This document shows positions 48,025 to 58,983 of a stretch of DNA of 64,000 bases, in pieces. The notes beneath the pieces are model-generated. The model saw only the letters and a program-made list of their open reading frames with translations. It ran no database searches and was not told the origin of the DNA. The position numbers and the translations under genes are program-made. The DNA is from Alisma plantago-aquatica (taxonomy: Eukaryota > Streptophyta > Magnoliopsida > Alismatales > Alismataceae). Numbering within the stretch: the stretch's first letter is position 1; every line of letters begins with the position of its first letter. Location: positions 1,167,373,749 through 1,167,437,748 of the forward strand of contig OY856409.1 in assembly GCA_963693085.1 (NCBI GenBank), in the 5' to 3' direction.

Positions 48025-49445
48025 CACGAGAAAAAAAGTCATGGAGGTGATCAACAATGTGAATGATGACAAGGCCCCAGGGCAAGATGGTTTTAACTCT
48101 TTATTTTTTTAAAAGTGATGGGATATCATTGGTGAAGAGGTGATGACTATTGTGCTTAATTTCTTTGATAATTCCAAGCTCCTCAAAGAATGTGACAAGT
48201 CTTTTTATTGTGCTTATTCCTAAAGTCAAAGATGTGTCTTCTATCCAAGATTTTCATCCTATCTCGCTTTGTAACATCATTTACAAAATTACTACTAAGA
48301 TTCTTGCTATCATGCTCAGAAATATTATGCCTAACATTATAAGCCTTAATCATGTTGTGTTTGTTAAAGACAGGAAAATTGGAGATGCCATTCTCCTGGC
48401 AAATAAAATTTTGAGTTCCTTTGGCTGTCCTAGATCTCCAAAATTCTGCTTAAAGGATGATTTGTATAAAGCTTTAGATTTAGTTAATAGAGAATGCATC
48501 CTTCTCCTTCTTCATAAAATGAACTTCCGTAATTGTTGGATTCAATGGATTGAGACATGTTTCTCCTCTAACTCCTTTCTAGTCTTAATCAACAATACTC
48601 TCACAAAACCCTTCTATGCCTCCAAGGGAGTGACACATGGAGATCCACTATCTTTGTACCTTTTTGTAATTGCTATGTAGGGTCTCACAACAATTCTTGA
48701 TGCATCTATAAAAAATGGTTCATTCAGCCCTTATTTGTCTCAAAGAACAATAGTTTTTCTATTTCACATATCATCTTTGTAGATGATCTGTTGGTCTTCT
48801 CCAAGACTGAATCTGAAAATTTCAAAGGTTTTAATGATATTTTGAGTACCTTTGGTAAGATATCAAGGCTTATACTTAATAATGCAAAAAGGCAGATCTT
48901 CTTGAGTAAAGGTATTGATGTTACTTTCACTAGATTATCAAATATCCATATTGATGAACTCCTGGTCAAGTACCTTGGTCTTCCTTTTGTTATGGAAGAC
49001 TCACAAAGATTATGTGTGTCCCAATTGTTGACAAAATGAAGCAAAAGCTTGATACCTAGAAGAGAAGGTTCCTCTCAATGGATGGAAGGGTTGAGCTTGC
49101 CATTTTTTCCCTCTCTTCTTTTAATTTTTTTGGACTGCTACGTTTTCAATGATCAAAGATTTGGAAAAGATCATCTGGAACTTCATATGCGGTGGCAGTG
49201 AAGAAAAAAGGAAGCTTCACACAATCTTATGGGAGTCCATTTGCAAACCTAAAGATGAAGGTGGCCTTGGCCTGAGAAGTATTTCTGAGTGGACTATGGC
49301 AAGTATTCTAAGAAACCTTTGGGATATTGCAAATTACAAATCCTCTCTATGGGTTAAATGGATTCATGAGAGGTGTATTGGCAAAGAATCTTTGTGGACA
49401 GTCAAGCTCAAAAACAATAGTCCTAGATGTGGAACAGATCAGTGA
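48025..49445 (+). pseudogene. LINE reverse transcriptase
   Basis: Motifs in order: NVNDDKAPGQDGFN (48057), LIPKVKDVSSIQDFHPISL (about 48215), NIIYKITTKILA, KDDLYKALDLVNRECIL, KGVTHGDPLSLYLFVIAM (48630), and the catalytic FVDD at 48776-48787. LLVKYLGLPFVMED and the C-terminal GGLGLRSISEWTMA follow. Stops and frameshifts occur near 48110, 48200, 48680, 48725 and 49037. This is a typical plant L1-type RT and is not functional here. Confidence 0.8.
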
Positions 49446-49739
49446 AGCATAAAATGACCTTCTTGCTCACACCATCTTCAAAAGTGGTAATGGGAAAACT
49501 TTCCTTCTCTAGTTAGACCCTTGGTGTTTGAATAGAAGCTCCCCATTGAACAATGTTGATAATCAGCTTGTCTCTAGGGATAAAAGTCTAAAATGCAAAT
49601 TGAATGCATGCATTAGCAATGTTGGTGATTGGTCCTTTCTTGGTGTAAGAGGTGTTGAATTTGCTTTTTTTTCTTAACTAGTTCCCAAGACATATATTTT
49701 GGTTTATGACTCTATTAAATTAAAAGGGATGGTGAAACC

Positions 49740-50194
49740 GTGTGCTAGAATTTTTGGAACTTGATCAGAACTCCACATCCAAAGGTTGAATGGGGAGGAT
49801 GGATCTGGTATGTATCCTTACCCAGAAGAATTTTGATTCTTCTCTGGGAACTCTTTTTGAATAGGCTGGGAGCCATTGATGTGCTTCAAATCTTTGGCTT
49901 ATTAATGGTATCTAGGTGTTCCTTATGTCATAACAATGAAGAAAATTATAGAAATTTGTTCATTACATATCCCTTCGCTTCTCAGCTTTGGGCCAATTCA
50001 ATCATTTGTTGTGTTCTTGTCCAAAGGACAATTTGGAGATTTTGAATTTTTGGGGAAAAGCCAAAGTCAGTGCCTATTTCATTCTTTACAATGTTTGGCT
50101 TGAACGCAATAATAGTATATTCTTTAATAATAGTAGAAAGATTCAATCCCTTTGGGATCATATTCTCCATGATTCAGAAAACATGTCAAGTTAG
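49740..50194 (+). pseudogene. LINE C-terminal zinc-binding (zf-RVT-like) region
   Basis: RTPHPKVEWGGWIWYVSLPR, then RCSLCHNNEENYRNLF with a C-x2-C-type motif, and LYNVWLERNNSIFFNN. This is the usual C-terminal region of plant LINE ORF2. It is split by a frameshift near 50010. Confidence 0.7.
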
Positions 50195-50419
50195 GCTTGT
50201 ACAGTTTTCTTCTTTCTTTCTATAGCTTGTACATACTTCTTTGAGATAGAAATAAAAAGGAGGCACGCCAGTTTCAACAACAAAAAAAGATTATTACTCC
50301 TCATAGAGACATGAGATCAAATTGTAGTTATTCTCATCAAACCACTTACTCCTACCTTATTCATGTATATGGGTGCCAAGCTGGAACTTCACAATGTTTA
50401 CTCTCCAGCTTAAGGGGTG

Positions 50420-50552
50420 TGATATCATGATTGATTAGTTGGACTTAGGACCATTGTAATTTCCTTTCTCTCTTAGTCCATGTATTTCCAGGCTACTATA
50501 TATAGGAGACCTAGTTCTCTATTAATAACTACTGAACGTTAATCTCTGTATA
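50420..50552 (+). repeat. 3' LTR of short-LTR Copia
   Basis: TGATATCATGATTGATTAG to CTCTGTATA, similar to 35581-35709; the terminal CA has decayed to TA. Preceded by the PPT TTAAGGGGTG. Confidence 0.7.
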
Positions 50553-52291
50553 GGAACTATGATTGCACTGCTTAAACTTAGGTCTAGGGGAACATCCACA
50601 TGACATGAAATATAATATATTTATTAAGCCTTACTGATATTAGACCCCATATTATCTCTTTTTACATATTAAATCCCCTTGAGTTGGGCCTTCTCTAAGA
50701 ATCCTTTCCAATGATCATAAAATATTCATTTCTCAGAAGGTGCGCTTAATATCCTAACCCTACTATGATATTTCCTTTTTATATGTATGAATCTAAAGAT
50801 GTTTGGTTAGTTAGTTATTTGTTTGAGCTATTTTTCCTATGCATACTACTTTCATATTGATCATACAATGTTGAAAAGCTTGAACATAATATAGAAAATT
50901 AATAATATAACCTTTGTGAACTTGCCCAAATTCTCAAGGTAAGGGCACAAGGCTCGGTGTACCTACTTGTCTCAATTAAAGGGCACAACACATCTTGAAA
51001 TAGGGTTATGACATTGGTAATGGTCTTGAGGTCCTCACGTAGAAATAGGGTTACACATGGGCTTTTAGCCTCAAATATCCCTCATGAACCCTTCTTATGG
51101 AAGTGAGTCAAAGGCCTCGTGTTGATGATAATGTTATTATGGAAAATGCAATCTAAAGCAATCTTTGTCTAAAAATATCATTTATGTTTTCTCACTTTCC
51201 CACTTTGTTATTATAATGTTTCCAACCAAGATAATATATTATTCTTAAATTGTGTTTACATATAGTTTCATAGTGTACTCATTGCACTCACATTGATATA
51301 ATTTATTTATCAACATTTCTAGATGTTGCCAAGTGAGGATATGTTGCCTACATCACTCATGACAACAACACTATGAACTGTAACATCAATGGGGTATCTT
51401 ATTGTAATAGAAATGGGTATATGAATCTTATCTTCATGATGCAATTTTTGTTGTTTCTTTTAGGCATGTCTTTCCTTTATATTGCCTAAATTCTTGTTGT
51501 TGATGAATGGAATGTTGATGCCTTTTACATACATATTGCTTATGTGTGAATTTTGGAGTATTCTAGAGACAAGCGATTGAGTCATAACACCATTGATTCT
51601 CTAGGAGAGATGGCCAAGACCCAACCCGAACCCAAAATTTTAAGCGAGTCTAGGGTCTAAGGGTTTTTTACCCGACCCGAAATTGATCCAAACCCGAAGA
51701 ACCTATAATTAATTTAGGGGCGGGTCTGAGTTTGGAGTTTAGACATAAACTGACCCAATTAACCTGAAAGTCACAATTATATTTTCAAATTAAATTACAA
51801 ATCATATACTTTAAGACACCCAATGGTCTATTAAATTACTAATCCATCAATCATGAAGTTTATTTCGATTATTCTACATGGTTTTGTATTGATTTGTATG
51901 ATTAATTATACTATGAATTTGTGTTTAAAACTCACAAACAAATTACAATAGGCTTTATATGTGTTTCTGAGTCACATAGTAAGTCTATCATTATGAAATT
52001 TGTTAATTACAGTTTAAAATTATCAATCATTAGAGAAATTATAGATTTTTTTTACATTGTTCTCTTAGAATTGAATTTACGGGTCAGACCCGATAGACCT
52101 GAAATTATTTGTGGGTCAGGTTAGGGTCAAGAGTTTTGATCTGACAATCCATCTTTTACAAGTTCAGGGTCTAGCCAAAAAGTGATAACCCGAAATGACC
52201 TGAAATAAAACCCGCTCAACACAAACCTGATTACTACCCCTACTCTCTAGTTAGGGGAGGTAGGATCTAGATAGTAACCAGATCCATGACA
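50553..52291 (+). repeat. 3' LTR of outer element, right part
   Basis: Matches 2312-2605 then 31781-32603. It carries the uninterrupted site of the Sirevirus-like insertion near 50825-50845. It is itself interrupted by a MITE (51605-52242) and ends ATGACA at 52291 before TAAGG. Confidence 0.78.
51605..52242. mobile_element. hAT-type non-autonomous element (MITE), 638 bp
   Basis: Left end GAGAGATGGCCAAGACCC; right end, reverse-complemented, TAGGGGTAGTAATC. The flanking 8-mers are TTCTCTAG and CTCTCTAG; the empty site in the outer 5' LTR reads CTCTCTAG near 32562. The inside is rich in ACCCGA/TCGGGT-type motifs. The 8-bp TSD and short TIRs indicate the hAT superfamily. No transposase. Confidence 0.65.
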
Positions 52292-52296
52292 TAAGG

Positions 52297-54187
52297 GTTT
52301 CATGAAAACTAGGCATTATACAACCCTACCACCAACAATATAGATAGAGTCCAGCAGAAAATAAAACTAGAGCATCAAACCAAACCATACTAGAAAAAAC
52401 TAACTAGTTTGAACCTATCTAGAAAGGTTATCTCATTTGTTTAGGTCTTCTCTAAGAACTATTTATGTAACGTCCTAGTTTCACTTTATTTAAATCTAGA
52501 GAGGTTAACTAAAATAATATCAAAACATGACGAAAAAAGTGAGGTATGCATACATGAACACCCACAACACAAAATAATCTCCATATACCACATGTATGTC
52601 TAAAACTTGCATTTTATTACATTATTGATTTTAAAACTGAATTACATATTTTGAAAGCATGTGTACAAGGTACAACATCTTCTATAGCATGGTTACACTC
52701 TAATACATTTGATCAACGCTTGAGTCTCATTGTCATGTTACATGTTGCTACTCTAAACCTAAAAAAATATAAAGTATGGGTTAACATAGGTCAGTGTGTT
52801 GTGTATGTGGGGAAAAACTACAACGTTGTAGTACAATATATTCTTATATGGCAATAAAAGAGCTAACATGAACAAAAAATTATAATCAAAATGAGCACTT
52901 TAGGCCGGACAAAGTTCATTACACAAGGGAGAGCATACATCTAGATAAAAAGCTCACTTGTCATCCATGGATTCATAAATTTATCCATTTTCTTTGTTAA
53001 GAGTCGTCTAAGTGTTCATGGTGTATATGTGTTTACTATTTAACATTTATGTTAATTTGTTTTCTAACAACATTTTAATTATGTAAAACACCAAATCCAG
53101 ACAAGAAGGAAGGAAAGAAAAATAATATACCAACTAATCATGAAAAGTTGTCTAAACCTAGACATGCACATCAAATAGGGAACCTTAACTGATTGGACTT
53201 GGGCTCCCAGTATGGAGTTTAACCATGTACCTTAGGTTTACGGATTATCTCCATATCTTGTAGTAAACTCTAACTTGGTCAGCACTAGTCAATGAAAACT
53301 AATCATATTGCATTAGGATCTTAACGTTAGAACCATATTAGAGTTTCTTATTCCTATTTGGGTTAACCTTGACCCATACAATGTTCCAGGGTTGTTAAAT
53401 TCTTGTATACATATTGGGTTCAAGGAACCATAGAAATCTTTATTTTACTTCACCTTAACCTAGCCTACGTACAAGGCAATAGTCACTAGGTTAATTAGAG
53501 ATCCCTAGCCTCAAAGAGACATCATCTACTAATGGTACATGTATATATTAACCCTATCTTGTGTTAAGAATGAGATTTAAGATAAACAAGAGGATAAACC
53601 ATATTGTTACCAGTAAGGATTTCTATTATGGAATTATATATTTGTATAAACAAACCCTACCTAAGGTTTCTAGACTACTAGGTGTCTAAGAGGATCCCAA
53701 TCCATAAGAAATCATCCTAATATATGTCATGTAGAATCACATACCCCTAGGGTAGGTTATATTCATATTCTCATCCATACATAGAAAACTTACTATTTCC
53801 GTTGAATCTTGGGTTACTTAAACTACATAGGTCACTAAAAGTTCTCAAAAAGGCATCACCCTAGTAGTAATGTGTGTCCAATAACTCATCGAGTATGCAA
53901 AGTCACATATATGGGTCATAAGCATGAATCATATGTTTGCATTGCCTATAGTTGTTGGTCTTTCACTCATGACACTAATAATTATTTTTGCTCAGTTGAA
54001 AGATTTATTGTGAGTTATGGAAGTTATGGAAGTTTATTTCTAATTTAGTGAACAAGTAGGATACCAACAAGTTGAAATGGTTATTATATGAACTAAAGGT
54101 GGTCATTATGCTAAAGATGATGAAAATCATATGAATAGAGTAACATGTTATACAATATTGCTAGTTAGGGTTTTTGAATAATACGAT
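52297..54187. other. Right flank, AT-rich, no gene recognised
   Basis: AT-rich with no credible coding region. TGTAACGTCCTAG at 52467 resembles the 5' terminus of a Gypsy LTR, but no partner LTR, PBS or TSD was found, so I do not call an element. Confidence 0.4.
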
Positions 54188-54201
54188 ATGATTTTGATAT
54201 T

Positions 54202-55382
54202 TTTTTTTAAAAATACCTCAATATCATTAAAAGTAAGCCATACGACATCTACAAGATAGACATCTCTCATCAAGTAACCAAGCAGCAACTCCTTTTGCAG
54301 AAAGACATAGCACAAGGCTCAGATTGGGATGAGATAGGTACGCTTCTGCACCATCCATCTCTTATAGTGGCTGTCTAAAACAGCTATCTGGGATGGAATT
54401 CATCAATCTACAAGAACCTATGAGTACATCTCGAGAGGAGTTTGAAAAGCCGCTGACAGAGATTACCATCATGAAGACAACGAAAGATTACCAGACAAAG
54501 AGCTCGACCCCAAAGCAACGACACAGTCCTAACAACACAGACACAACGCCCCACCAAACAGGACCAGAAACACAACTACCAGCGACGCACTAAGGTTGCA
54601 CCAATCAGAAGACCTGGGAAGGAGGCCAAACCCCAACGATGCGATTACAAAGGAAGGATGGCTCATGCGGATACAAAGGCGAGGAGTAGAGGGTGCCGAG
54701 AACTCCACCACCACTCCCGACCACCACTGCGAACAGGGGGTGGAAGACCCGCACGAAGCCCAAACCCAGCTTACTCCTCTGCCTGGAGCACCAAGGGGCG
54801 CCCGATCTCACTGACCGCCCAAGAAGGAACCCAAGGAGACACTTAACAAAACGTGCTCTAGTTAGACTAGAAGCAAAACGCCACTCTTACGCAAGGAGAT
54901 ACAGAAAAGAACAACTACCAACGCCGAAGAGAAAGACGACTACCAAGGTTGAGAACCAACGACTAACCCAACATTACAACCTAAAACTAAACTAAAAAAA
55001 CAAAGAAAAAGACTGGGAAGGGGAAGCGCTAAGCCGCTGGATCCGGCAGTAGGAGGGGGAGCGGTGAGGGCACCGCTCACAGAAGGACTGAGGTGTGCCT
55101 CTGAGTCCTGTCGCAGCCGTCGGTCCGACACCACCGCCCAAACGCCGTGACTTCAGCTTCAGCAAGCATTGCGCCGCTTGATGGAGTCTGTCGAGCCTCC
55201 ACCGCCCGCCACTCGTCGTCAGATCTCGTACGTGCCTAAGCGAGAAAGGCTTGGGGGAGTGGGGAGGCATGCACCGACATCCAGAACCCCCTCCCCAAGC
55301 CCGCCGCTGCCCAACGGGAACCCTAGTCGAGGCGCCCTGAATCGCCAGAGCCCAAAACGAAGCAGGCGGCGCTGTTCACGCG
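54202..55382 (-). mobile_element. Minus-strand retroposon with poly-A tail and long TSD
   Basis: On the plus strand it begins with a T-run (poly-A of the minus strand, 54202-54208) and ends in GC-rich DNA near 55382. The flanks ATGATTTTGATATT (54188-54201) and ATGATTTGATATT (55383-55395) form a 13-14 bp near-perfect duplication, the mark of LINE-type reverse transcription into a nick. Minus-strand ORFs inside are short and not recognised. It may be a non-autonomous LINE derivative or a processed transcript. Confidence 0.6.
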
Positions 55383-55395
55383 ATGATTTGATATT

Positions 55396-57490
55396 GAGAT
55401 TGATGTGGTCACTAAGTTTTTTATATACTCCTAACACAAGTTTGAAATGAGATTCATCAATACTTATATACTCCTAACACGAGTGTGAAATGTGAAGTAT
55501 TGTATACTTTGTTGCTTTTAGCCTTTTATTTTTCTTTCACAATATTTTATGTAGTAATGCTTAGTTTTAAAAAGTGATATGCAACTTTTACCATTACAAT
55601 GTCTAAGTAAGATATGATGGTCGTGGACACAACTCTTTGGTTGTATTTCATGTTTGAGAAAATGATGATAGGCCTTTGCTAGTTACACGTGAGAGGGGGA
55701 GTGAGAGCGAAAGAAATGATGATGATGGGCCTTGTCCAAAACCTATGGTGTATTGAGTGAGAGAGGATGGGCCTTACATGTATCTCTTGGCTTGGGAAAA
55801 AGATATTGAACCTTAAGCTCTTACCCTATATCTAGAAGAGGATATGTCATAGCTTCTAAATAGGCGGGAGGTGGTGGGCCTTGGGCACAACTCCCATAGG
55901 TTGGGAAGGGTGTTGATCCTTAGATATAACCCTTACACATGGAAGTGTCAAGCCTTGGCCACAAATCCCAATATTAAGGAAATAGGGTTTGAGTCTAAGC
56001 TACAATTGTTGTCCTAGGAGTGTTTTTATAAACGTCCCTTTTGAGTTAGCATACAATCATGTATTGTTGGTCGTACTCTGATGACAAACAATGAATTTGT
56101 AGTGAATCTTTCACAAAATATCACCATTTGTAGCCTGACTACAAATAGTAAATAGGAAACATGTTTTTTCTTCTTCTATTCATTTATATAAAACCTCATC
56201 ATCAAGACCGTAGTGGGTTCAAAATCCATAGTCATCAACCACCAAGATATTTTATTCAAAAATCATTATCATTCGAAAATACTAAAATTGAATTAAATCT
56301 TATAGTTATTTTTTTAATTTGCTTACATCGAGTTACATGTAGAAGAAACCAAACATGAAATTGTACAACAACACCCACACCCATTCCTAAAAAAGTGAGA
56401 GTACATGCACAAAATAAAATTAATTAATGATATTTATATGTTCTTGATTGTGCTTCTCCATTGTATGACATGGTATATAAAAACATTGGAACAACCAAGA
56501 TGAGAACGATATAGATCCCTAGTGAATTGAAAATATAACATGCTGAAACATGCCATTCGAACCATAGAAACCCTGATTTCATGGATTCATAACCAATAGG
56601 CTTAGTCCTTAAGAAAACCACAAACAACTATAAGTCATACCCTGGTGAACCCGTAACAAGCTACTAGAGATAACCTCAACCCTAATTACCCATTACTTCT
56701 GGCATACAAATATGACTAACCTAGGTACTTAGATACATTAACATATGCATTGATGACCCTAACACCCTCAAAAACATATTGAGGCTCATATACTGAGGGC
56801 TACAGGTTACATGCTTCTTTATTGTACGCACTTGACTTTAATAGTATTATTATAAGATGGAAGTAAATATGCTTGATATAGTTGGATAAATATTAAATTG
56901 GACATTTTGCATGATAACACAAACTCACATAATTTAAATCATTTAGTGCTAAGTTGATAATCATGTGTCAGACATGGACCACTATGGACACCACTAGACA
57001 TGTGGTGGACACCACTAAACAACGTGGGCACCAACATGGACACAGTATAGTCCATATTAACTCCCTATTTAAAACAAATATAAACATTTTGTCTCCTCAT
57101 GCCCTCCTCTGCCTCTAGTACGCTACCGCCTATTAGATTGATAGCAATCTATTGTACACCGTTATTGTAGATAAAAAACTTAAACTATTTGCTTTAGGAA
57201 TTTGACGTGCAAATCTATTATGTTTCATCGTTGTCTCTTTACACTTACATGGTTTTATATCGTAAATACATTCTGCAATAATTGTTCTTCATATAATGTG
57301 TTTGATTTCGTAATGTAAGCATACATGATGCTTCATCATTTTTCATATTATTTCCACATCGTAGATGACAAGGAGTTTTATTGTATCCTTCTTTTGCGTC
57401 TGTGTCTATATATTCCTTGCTATGGAATACTTTCTGTAATTCCTTGCTGTGAATTACTTTATAACTTTGGATGCATAGTTGCATATAGTT
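55396..57490. other. Intergenic DNA, no gene recognised
   Basis: AT-rich. It contains an approximate direct repeat of TATATACTCCTAACAC(A/G)AG at 55421 and 55465, and several GATGGGCCTT-type short repeats between 55720 and 55890. Nothing codes convincingly. Confidence 0.45.
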
Positions 57491-57498
57491 GTACTATG

Positions 57499-57757
57499 CA
57501 GGGACGGAACTAGGTGCCCCCCCCCCCCAAAAAAAAAAAATAAGATATACTTATAAAAATATAAAAATACTAACACTATGTATATATATACGTGTTTCAA
57601 AACACCCTCTATAAAAAGGGTGTCTAGCTGAAGTGGTAGTTTACATTTTTAATTGTGCAAGTGATGCAGGTTCGAATCTCGTTGTCTCCATATTTTATTT
57701 TTCAGCCCCCTTTTGTAAACTCAGCCTCCCTATTATACATTTCTGGTTCCGCCCCTG
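57499..57757. mobile_element. hAT-type MITE with tRNA-like box B
   Basis: Ends CAGGGACGGAACTAG and CTGGTTCCGCCCCTG are inverted repeats with two mismatches. A perfect 8-bp duplication GTACTATG flanks them (57491-57498, 57758-57765). C- and A-homopolymer runs lie at 57518-57540. Inside, TAGCTGAAGTGGTAG and GGTTCGAATCTC (about 57670) resemble Pol III boxes A and B. Superfamily call is from the 8-bp TSD and TIR. Confidence 0.75.
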
Positions 57758-57765
57758 GTACTATG

Positions 57766-58551
57766 TGTATATATAAATGTATTACTGTCATATGCAACGG
57801 CACGTCCGAGTCCTGATATTTTCAAAAGTCGGTGTCATGTATTCAATGTCCATGGCCATGTGTGTCCCGTGTCTGTGCTTCATAGATTATAGCATGGTTT
57901 TTTAAGAAGCAAAAACATATCAAAACAACGCGATGGATAGCGTACGTGGTACTCCTGGCACAGGACCGAACAACTCCGCGGTTGGGGGCAAGCAAAGCTG
58001 AGTAAAACTTGCAGACTTCCGTTACGAAGCAAGCTTAAGTAGCAAAATTTGCAGGCTTGCGCCTACCCACCGCAGCAAAGCCGGAACAATCTGATGGAAG
58101 CATTTATTCAACTACCACCGTCACTATGAGCCAAGGTGATTGCCAGTATGGAAGCACCTATTCAACTAACATCTCTACCTATCAGCCAGGCAATGAATAT
58201 CAAATGCTTGGCAACCGCTGAGAGAAAACTCAGTCAAGGTGTCTCCTACATGCCACTAAATAAAGAATGATTCGAAGGATCATAAATATTGTATATGTGC
58301 GACTGATCTTACCTCAAGTTCACCGCATGAGAATTATTGTTATCAGATTCATGTCCATTAACCATAATTAGAAGCTAGTAAGTCTTGTCAAAAGTTATCT
58401 TTTATGCAATTCCATATCCATGGTTTCTTTTTTGTGGCAACGAAGCTACCTATGCTAAGGGGCACTCAGTTTGTCAAATTGAATATAAAGATATCTTCAA
58501 AAATGCCAAACGGGTCGAGTTCGTAGTAGATAGAGATCTATCTGCTTCCAA
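57766..58551. other. Downstream region of E1-beta gene, no other gene seen
   Basis: Mixed composition. It lies 3' of the minus-strand gene and may contain more of its 3' UTR or flanking DNA. No ORF is convincing. Confidence 0.4.
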
Positions 58552-58557
58552 TTTATT
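58552..58557 (-). terminator. Candidate poly(A) signal of E1-beta gene
   Basis: AATAAA on the minus strand, about 180 bases after the stop codon, at a distance usual for plant 3' UTRs. Confidence 0.4.
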
Positions 58558-58738
58558 AATAAGAATGTACAACATAAGTGCATGGGCCATCGAATATACC
58601 CCGGTTATGTAAGGAGTTTTCTGTGCACACTGTCTATACCTTCTAAACATCTACACCACTTTGCAAACCAAACAACTCCTCATCTGGTCATCCATACTAA
58701 GTAATGATAAAGGAAATAATCCAGCTCCAGATTACTTA

Positions 58739-58774
58739 TTAATAATTGACCGCTTGCTTGATTGCATCCAGGAT
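58739..58774 (-). CDS. Last exon of branched-chain 2-oxoacid dehydrogenase E1-beta
   Basis: On the minus strand the exon follows an acceptor (GCGTGCAG) and encodes [11 protein letters not shown] then TAA (58741-58739). This 12-codon terminal exon matches the C-terminal ending known for plant BCKDH E1-beta. The phase-0 junction fits the exon at 58897. It forms the end of the transketolase C-terminal domain of the mitochondrial E1 heterotetramer. Confidence 0.8.
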   Translation of the reverse strand: MLDAIKQAVNY

Positions 58775-58896
58775 CTGCACGCAATAGAGAAAGAAACAGT
58801 CGTTTCCTTGTTAATATATGCATTCCAAAAGGAATTATTCAAGAAACAGCCATAGGTGATCCATGCAGATCTCAGCAAAAGAAATGAATTGCAAAC
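58775..58896 (-). other. Last intron of E1-beta gene
   Basis: 122 bp on the minus strand, donor AAG|GTTTGC and acceptor TGCAG|ATC, phase 0, AT-rich as plant introns are. Confidence 0.75.
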
Positions 58897-58983
58897 CTTA
58901 TTCTTGTTTGGCATGTAAAATGGTTCATAAACAAGTGGAAAGGGGGTATCTAGTCCGCATACTCTGACAACAGGAGCTTCCAG
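58897..58983 (-). CDS. Penultimate exon of branched-chain 2-oxoacid dehydrogenase E1-beta
   Basis: Minus strand, acceptor TTTTGCAG then 29 codons beginning [20 protein letters not shown], ending at K before GTTTGC. The RVCG-DTPFP and EPFY segments are diagnostic for the C-terminal part of BCKDH E1-beta. The enzyme, with E1-alpha and thiamine diphosphate, decarboxylates branched-chain 2-oxoacids from Leu, Ile and Val in mitochondria. Phase 0 at both ends. Upstream exons are not recognised in 59000-64000, where several transposons lie. The gene may continue beyond the window through a long, transposon-filled intron, or this may be a fragment. No stop or shift is seen in these two exons. Confidence 0.85.

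Larger units (their letters stand above)
46855..50285 (+). mobile_element. Plant L1-type LINE, 5' truncated
   Basis: Contains endonuclease, RT and zf-RVT-like C-terminal parts in order, then an A-rich end (CAACAACAAAAAAAGA near 50277-50291). The 5' end is missing: the sequence starts within the endonuclease domain at a junction with a Copia RT fragment. No TSD was found, so later deletion at the junction is likely. Confidence 0.75.
35581..50552 (+). mobile_element. Short-LTR Copia, gutted and invaded
   Basis: 129-bp LTRs at 35581-35709 and about 50420-50552 share ATTAGTTGG(G/A)CTTA, CTATATATAGGAGACC and CTCTATTAATAA. A PBS follows the first and a short PPT (TTAAGGGGTG) precedes the second. 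Only the gag start (to 36756) and the extreme pol C-terminus (about 50285-50415: IKPLTPTLF, KLELHNVYSPA) remain of it. The uninterrupted paralogous site is at about 2312-2330. TSDs are imperfect (GAAAATAT / GGAACTAT), so the boundary is good to a few bases. Confidence 0.75.
309..52291 (+). mobile_element. Outer old LTR retrotransposon (non-coding, LARD-like), split by nested insertions
   Basis: Seen: the element starts TGTAACAACC at 309 and ends ..ATGACA at 52291. It is flanked by the 5-bp direct repeat TAAGG (304-308 and 52292-52296). The first LTR (309-2609 plus 31781-32603) is related to a second LTR that starts TGTAATGACC at 34794 and runs in pieces to 52291. A tRNA-Met-type PBS at 32606 follows the first LTR and a purine-rich tract precedes the second. 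The internal part is only about 2.2 kb and shows no gag or pol. Inference: a large non-autonomous LTR element, possibly mobilised by a Tekay/Del-type chromovirus, judging from its TGTAA start and Met PBS. The two LTRs differ at many positions even in their first 150 bp, so it is the oldest layer. Without its insertions it would be only some 7-8 kb. Confidence 0.85.

Noticed and set aside
52467..52600. LTR start (TGTAACGTCCTAG)
   Set aside because: No second LTR, TSD, PBS or PPT could be found, so an element is not supported.
57660..57700. A tRNA gene in the MITE
   Set aside because: Only box-like motifs are present; no cloverleaf or acceptor stem can be drawn.
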